DNA from: Halosimplex salinum
GTDB taxonomy: Archaea > Halobacteriota > Halobacteria > Halobacteriales > Haloarculaceae
Assembly (NCBI RefSeq): GCF_003730195.1
Contig: NZ_QWGG01000004.1
Coordinates: 248,001 to 312,000, forward strand
Direction: 5' to 3'
DNA: 64,000 nucleotides
The position numbers and the translations under genes were made by a program. Position 1 is the stretch's first letter. The number at the start of each line of letters is the position of its first letter. The notes under the pieces were generated by a model. The model saw nothing but the letters and a program-made list of their open reading frames with translations. It had not been told where the DNA came from and ran no database searches. Positions 61,235 through 64,000 of this stretch are shown piece after piece.

Positions 61235-62431
61235 TCAGATGCCCTTCCGCATCAGGTGCGAGCGGAGCACGTCGTTCTCCTTGTTGCCGGCGACGGGGTT
61301 GACGAGCACGACCACGTCGTCGCTCCCGAGGTGGCCGCCGGCGGCGAGTTCCTGGGCGGCCGCGGCGCCGACACCGCCGGTAGCGCTGGCCTCGACGCCC
61401 TCTTTCGCGAGCGTGACGGCCGCTTCGAGGGCGTCGTCGTCGCTGGCGCCGACTGCCCAGCCGCCGGTGTCGCGGACCGCGTCGAGCGCGAGCGCGCCGC
61501 CTTCGGGGTCGTCAACCTCCAGCGATCCGACGAGGGTGTCCGGGCGCTCCCAGACCTCGGTGTCGTCGTCGCCGGCGTCGTCGGCGGCGACGATGGGCGC
61601 GCAGTCCTCCGGCTGTGCGACGTGGAGCGCGGGCGTCTCGTCGGCGAGGTCCGCGCCGACCAACTGCTGAGCGGCGAGGTGACTGCCGACGACGCCGAGG
61701 CCGTGAGCGGTCGGGTGGACGACGGCGTCTGGCACCTCCCAGTCCAACTGCTCGACGACTTCGAAGAGGAGGGTCTTGGCGCCCTCGTGGCGGTACGGCG
61801 AGTCGAAGGGGGCGAGCGAGTGCCAGTCGGCGTTGTCGTCGTCGGCCATCGCGCTCTCGAAGGCCTCGACGGCGTCGGGGTAGCGGCCCTCGACGACGCT
61901 CATGTCGCCGCCGTGGACGTTGGTCATGGCCTTGGCGACGAACGTCGAGCGCGTCGGGACGAACGCCTCCGAGTCGAGGCCGGCGCGTGCGGCGTAGGCG
62001 GCGACGCTCTGGCCCGCGTCGCCGGTCGTCGGGAGCGCGACCTTCTCGGCACCGTGGGCGCGGGCGGCCGTCACGGCGAGCGCGGCCCCACGGTCGGCAG
62101 CCGTTCCGGTCGGGTTGGCGCCCTCGTCTTTGACGTAGACGGCGCGAACGCCGAGGTCGTCGGCGAACTCGGGACAGGAGATCAGGGGGGTCGTCCCCTC
62201 GTCGAGCGTGACGAGCGCCTCCGTGGCGAAGGGGAGCAACTCGCCGAAGCGGGCGACGCCGTCGAAGCGTTCGTCGGCGAGGGAGTCTCGCGTCACCTCG
62301 ACGGCGGAGTGGTCGTACGTCGGGACGAGCACGCCGCCGCAGTCGGGGCAGCGTCGCGGCGTCTCGGTCGGGTCGTGGGTCGCCTCGCAGTCGACGCAGG
62401 CGAGGCCGTCGAGCGCGGCGGTGGTGTCCAT
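61235..62431 (-). CDS. Threonine-synthase homologue lacking the PLP lysine (probable pseudoenzyme)
   Basis: A 398-residue protein of the threonine synthase family. It keeps the N-terminal zinc-ribbon (CVDCEATHD ... CPDCGG) and the fold, but the active site is changed. The segment that should read NPTGSFKDRG is NPTGTAADRG, so the Schiff-base lysine is Ala112 (codon at 62096-62098). SSGNA is TTGDA, and the glycine-rich phosphate loop is HPTAHGLG. It probably cannot use PLP as a normal enzyme. ATG 62431 is chosen; 62452 is possible. An authentic threonine synthase should exist elsewhere. Confidence 0.85.
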   Translation of the reverse strand: MDTTAALDGLACVDCEATHDPTETPRRCPDCGGVLVPTYDHSAVEVTRDSLADERFDGVARFGELLPFATEALVTLDEGTTPLISCPEFADDLGVRAVYVKDEGANPTGTAADRGAALAVTAARAHGAEKVALPTTGDAGQSVAAYAARAGLDSEAFVPTRSTFVAKAMTNVHGGDMSVVEGRYPDAVEAFESAMADDDNADWHSLAPFDSPYRHEGAKTLLFEVVEQLDWEVPDAVVHPTAHGLGVVGSHLAAQQLVGADLADETPALHVAQPEDCAPIVAADDAGDDDTEVWERPDTLVGSLEVDDPEGGALALDAVRDTGGWAVGASDDDALEAAVTLAKEGVEASATGGVGAAAAQELAAGGHLGSDDVVVLVNPVAGNKENDVLRSHLMRKGI

Positions 62432-62550
62432 ACCCGGAGCGCGGGTTGCCATCGACTAAGCACTGTTCGTTCGCGGCCGATGCGCGGGCCAAGGGCGGCC
62501 GTCGCGGACCGAGACAGGGCCGTTTAGTGGGTCCGGTCCGAGGTCGAGAT

Positions 62551-63813
62551 ATGAGCGAGGTCGTCATCGTCGGCGGAGGACTGTCCGGTCTGGTCGCCGC
62601 GCGGCGCCTGGCCGAAGACGGCGCGGACGTGACGCTGTTCGAGCGCCGCGACGAACTGGGCGGGCGGGTCCGCTCGCGCGAGGTGGACGGCTTCACCCTC
62701 GACCGCGGGTTCCAGGTGCTCTTCACGGCCTACCCGGCCGTCCGCGAGGAACTCGACCTCGACGCGCTGGACCTGCGAGGCTTCGCCCCCGGCGCGACCA
62801 TCGCCCGCCCGGACCACCGCTCGGTGCTCGCCGACCCGCTCCGGGCCCCGTTCGCGGCCATCCAGTCGGCGCTGAACCCGGACGTGACCGTCCTGGACAA
62901 GGTCCGCATCCTGCAGTTGCGCCGCCAGCTCGGGAACGCGGACCCCGAGACGCTCCTCGACGGTCCCGCCGAGAGCATCCGCGAGTACCTCGACCGCAAG
63001 GGGTTCTCCGAGCGCTTCGTCGAGAACTTCGCCGCCCCGTTCTACGGCGGCATCACGCTCGACCGCTCGCTGTCGACCGACGCCGGCGTCTTCCGCTACA
63101 CGTTCTCGATGCTCTCGCGCGGCGAGACCGCCGTCCCCGCCCGGGGGATGGGCGCAATCCCCGCACAACTCGCTACCCGCGCCCGCAAGGCTGGCGTGAC
63201 CATCGAGACCGAGCGGGCGGTTTCGGCCGTCGACGGCGAGGAGGGGGCTGCGACGGTCGAGACCGGCGGCGAGACCGTCGACGCGGACGCGGTCGTCGTC
63301 GCGACCGACCCGAAGCGCGCGAGCGAGTTGACCGGCGTCGACGCGATTCCCACGGACGCGCGGAGCTGTGTCACTCAGTACTTCTCGATGCGGGAGCACC
63401 GCTCGCTCGACACCGGGCACCGGCTCCTCCTCAACGCGGTCGATAGCTGTCCGAACACCGTCGCGCCGCTCTCGACCGTCGCCCCGGAGTACGCCCCCGA
63501 CGGCCACGCCCTCCTCTCGGCGACGACGCTCGGCGTCCCCGACCGGAGCGACGAGGAACTCGCGACCGCCGTCAAAGACGCGCTCGTCACGTGGTACCCC
63601 GAACACCGCTTCGACGACCTCGAACTCGTCGCCACGGACCGGATCGAGTTCGCCCAGTTCGACCAGCCGCCCGGGTTTAGGGACGACCTCCCCGCCGTCG
63701 ATGCGCCCGAGGGCTCCGTCTACCTCGCCGGCGACTACACCCAGTGGTCCTCGATTCAGGGCGCGCTGGAGAGCGGACGGGTCGCTGCCGAAGCGGTCAG
63801 AGACGACGTTTGA
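62551..63813 (+). CDS. FAD-dependent amine-oxidase/phytoene-desaturase-like protein
   Basis: A 420-residue flavoprotein. The dinucleotide loop VVIVGGGLSGLVAARRLAEDGA is at residues 4-25, GGRVRSREVDGFTLDRGFQVLF near residue 38, and the second FAD site VYLAGDYTQWSSIQGALESGRVAAEAV at the C-terminus. AAPFYGGITLDRSLSTDAGVF near residue 165 is typical of the FAD-dependent protoporphyrinogen/carotenoid oxidase group. The substrate is unresolved. It is divergent from the threonine synthase homologue. Confidence 0.88.
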   Translation: MSEVVIVGGGLSGLVAARRLAEDGADVTLFERRDELGGRVRSREVDGFTLDRGFQVLFTAYPAVREELDLDALDLRGFAPGATIARPDHRSVLADPLRAPFAAIQSALNPDVTVLDKVRILQLRRQLGNADPETLLDGPAESIREYLDRKGFSERFVENFAAPFYGGITLDRSLSTDAGVFRYTFSMLSRGETAVPARGMGAIPAQLATRARKAGVTIETERAVSAVDGEEGAATVETGGETVDADAVVVATDPKRASELTGVDAIPTDARSCVTQYFSMREHRSLDTGHRLLLNAVDSCPNTVAPLSTVAPEYAPDGHALLSATTLGVPDRSDEELATAVKDALVTWYPEHRFDDLELVATDRIEFAQFDQPPGFRDDLPAVDAPEGSVYLAGDYTQWSSIQGALESGRVAAEAVRDDV

Positions 63814-63840
63814 GCGGCTGAAACCGACGGACTACCGAAC

Positions 63841-63985
63841 TGGCGCGCGCTGTCGCGGGTCTCGTCCCGCGACAGCATCGTGCGAGGGACGAGCGAGCGA
63901 CGGCAGGAGCGAGCGAGTCGGCTGGGGAGGTGTGAGGCGCGGTGCCGTGCGGTCCTGGCGGATTGAAAGGGCGAGGCCCGGTCGC
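63841..63985 (+). repeat. 3'-end-associated repeat family 2, copy B (downstream of the amine oxidase-like gene)
   Basis: It begins TGGCGCGCGCTGTCG (63841-63855) and contains a perfect 10-bp hairpin (63850-63859 with 63866-63875, loop TCTCGT), the GCGAGGGACGAGCGAG block, CGGCTGGGGAGG and GGTGCCGTGCGGTCC. It closes with GCGGTCCTGGCGGATTGAAA (63949 onward) to 63985. Orientation relative to its upstream gene is the same as in copy A. Confidence 0.8.
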
Positions 63986-64000
63986 GCCGAAGGGGAGGCG

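Noticed and set aside
61020-63985. A composite transposon formed by the inverted repeats
   Set aside because: No transposase or target-site duplication; the same orientation relative to each gene's end explains the inversion more simply.

Overview
The window reads as chromosomal core sequence from a halophilic archaeon (class Halobacteria). The evidence is very high G+C, strongly acidic proteins, the mevalonate/isopentenyl-phosphate-kinase route to isoprenoids, archaeal-type ribosomal and transcription proteins (L7Ae, S28e, L24e, L21e, RpoF, aEF1B), TATA boxes placed for leaderless or short-leader transcripts, Tat-type signal peptides, and haloarchaeal families such as HTH-10, HTH_63, DUF7344-like and DUF58/DUF4129. 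The family Haloarculaceae or a close relative is a guess only. I see no rRNA, tRNA, CRISPR array, complete insertion sequence, integrase or origin. Nearly all the sequence is genes; most of the novelty is in unusual gene architectures and in intergenic repeats at gene 3' ends.

Layout. 1-6.7 kb: tail of a membrane protein, then mevalonate kinase, isopentenyl phosphate kinase, an acidic membrane protein, RNase J and a prenyl diphosphate synthase. 6.8-9.7 kb: a small membrane protein, a YihY/BrkB protein and glutamyl-tRNA synthetase. 9.9-15.9 kb: an HTH-10 regulator, then an electron-transfer module (ferredoxin, EtfB, extended EtfA, FixC fused to FixX, and a small unknown). 16-21.4 kb: an HTH-GNAT protein, a winged-helix protein, a 54-residue zinc-finger-like protein, DUF456, TmcA and a divergent nitronate monooxygenase. 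21.5-23.2 kb: rpl7ae-rps28e-rpl24e-ndk behind a long leader. 23.4-29 kb: a phosphotransferase, a Yip1 protein and a three-gene MacB-like ABC export set. 29-32.8 kb: an HTH_63 regulator, a split methionine synthase pair and a CPBP protease. 32.9-35.7 kb: the operon rpl21e-rpoF-DUF655-ksgA-hemK2 (minus strand). 35.7-39.6 kb: a haloarchaeal transducer, aEF1B with a four-CxxC small protein, and a flavin reductase.

39.8-42.4 kb: a two-subunit 2-oxoacid:ferredoxin oxidoreductase. 42.7-46.5 kb: a DUF4129/DUF58 membrane cluster with a tandemly duplicated DUF4129 gene and no visible MoxR ATPase. 46.6-51.7 kb: a geranylgeranyl-reductase-like flavoprotein, a Tat-exported beta-propeller-like protein with a long Asp/Thr repeat tail, an aldo-keto reductase and a membrane protein. 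51.7-57.4 kb, all minus: a truncated acyl-CoA-synthetase-like protein, two regulators, DnaJ, a lipoprotein, a cupin with zinc ribbons and a DUF5789-like protein. 57.5-60.8 kb: a Rieske protein with a large helical domain, a GAP-like membrane protein, a decayed copy of the Rieske gene's 3' end, and a pilin-like protein. 61.2-63.8 kb: a threonine-synthase homologue lacking the PLP lysine, and a divergent amine-oxidase-like flavoprotein.

The most interesting items are: (i) two families of intergenic elements, each present twice and each lying directly after a gene end in the same orientation relative to that gene; (ii) the threonine-synthase pseudoenzyme; (iii) the Rieske-helical protein with its nearby 3' remnant; (iv) the Fix/Etf module with a duplicated helical N-terminal extension on EtfA and a FixC-FixX fusion; and (v) the DUF4129/DUF58 cluster without MoxR.
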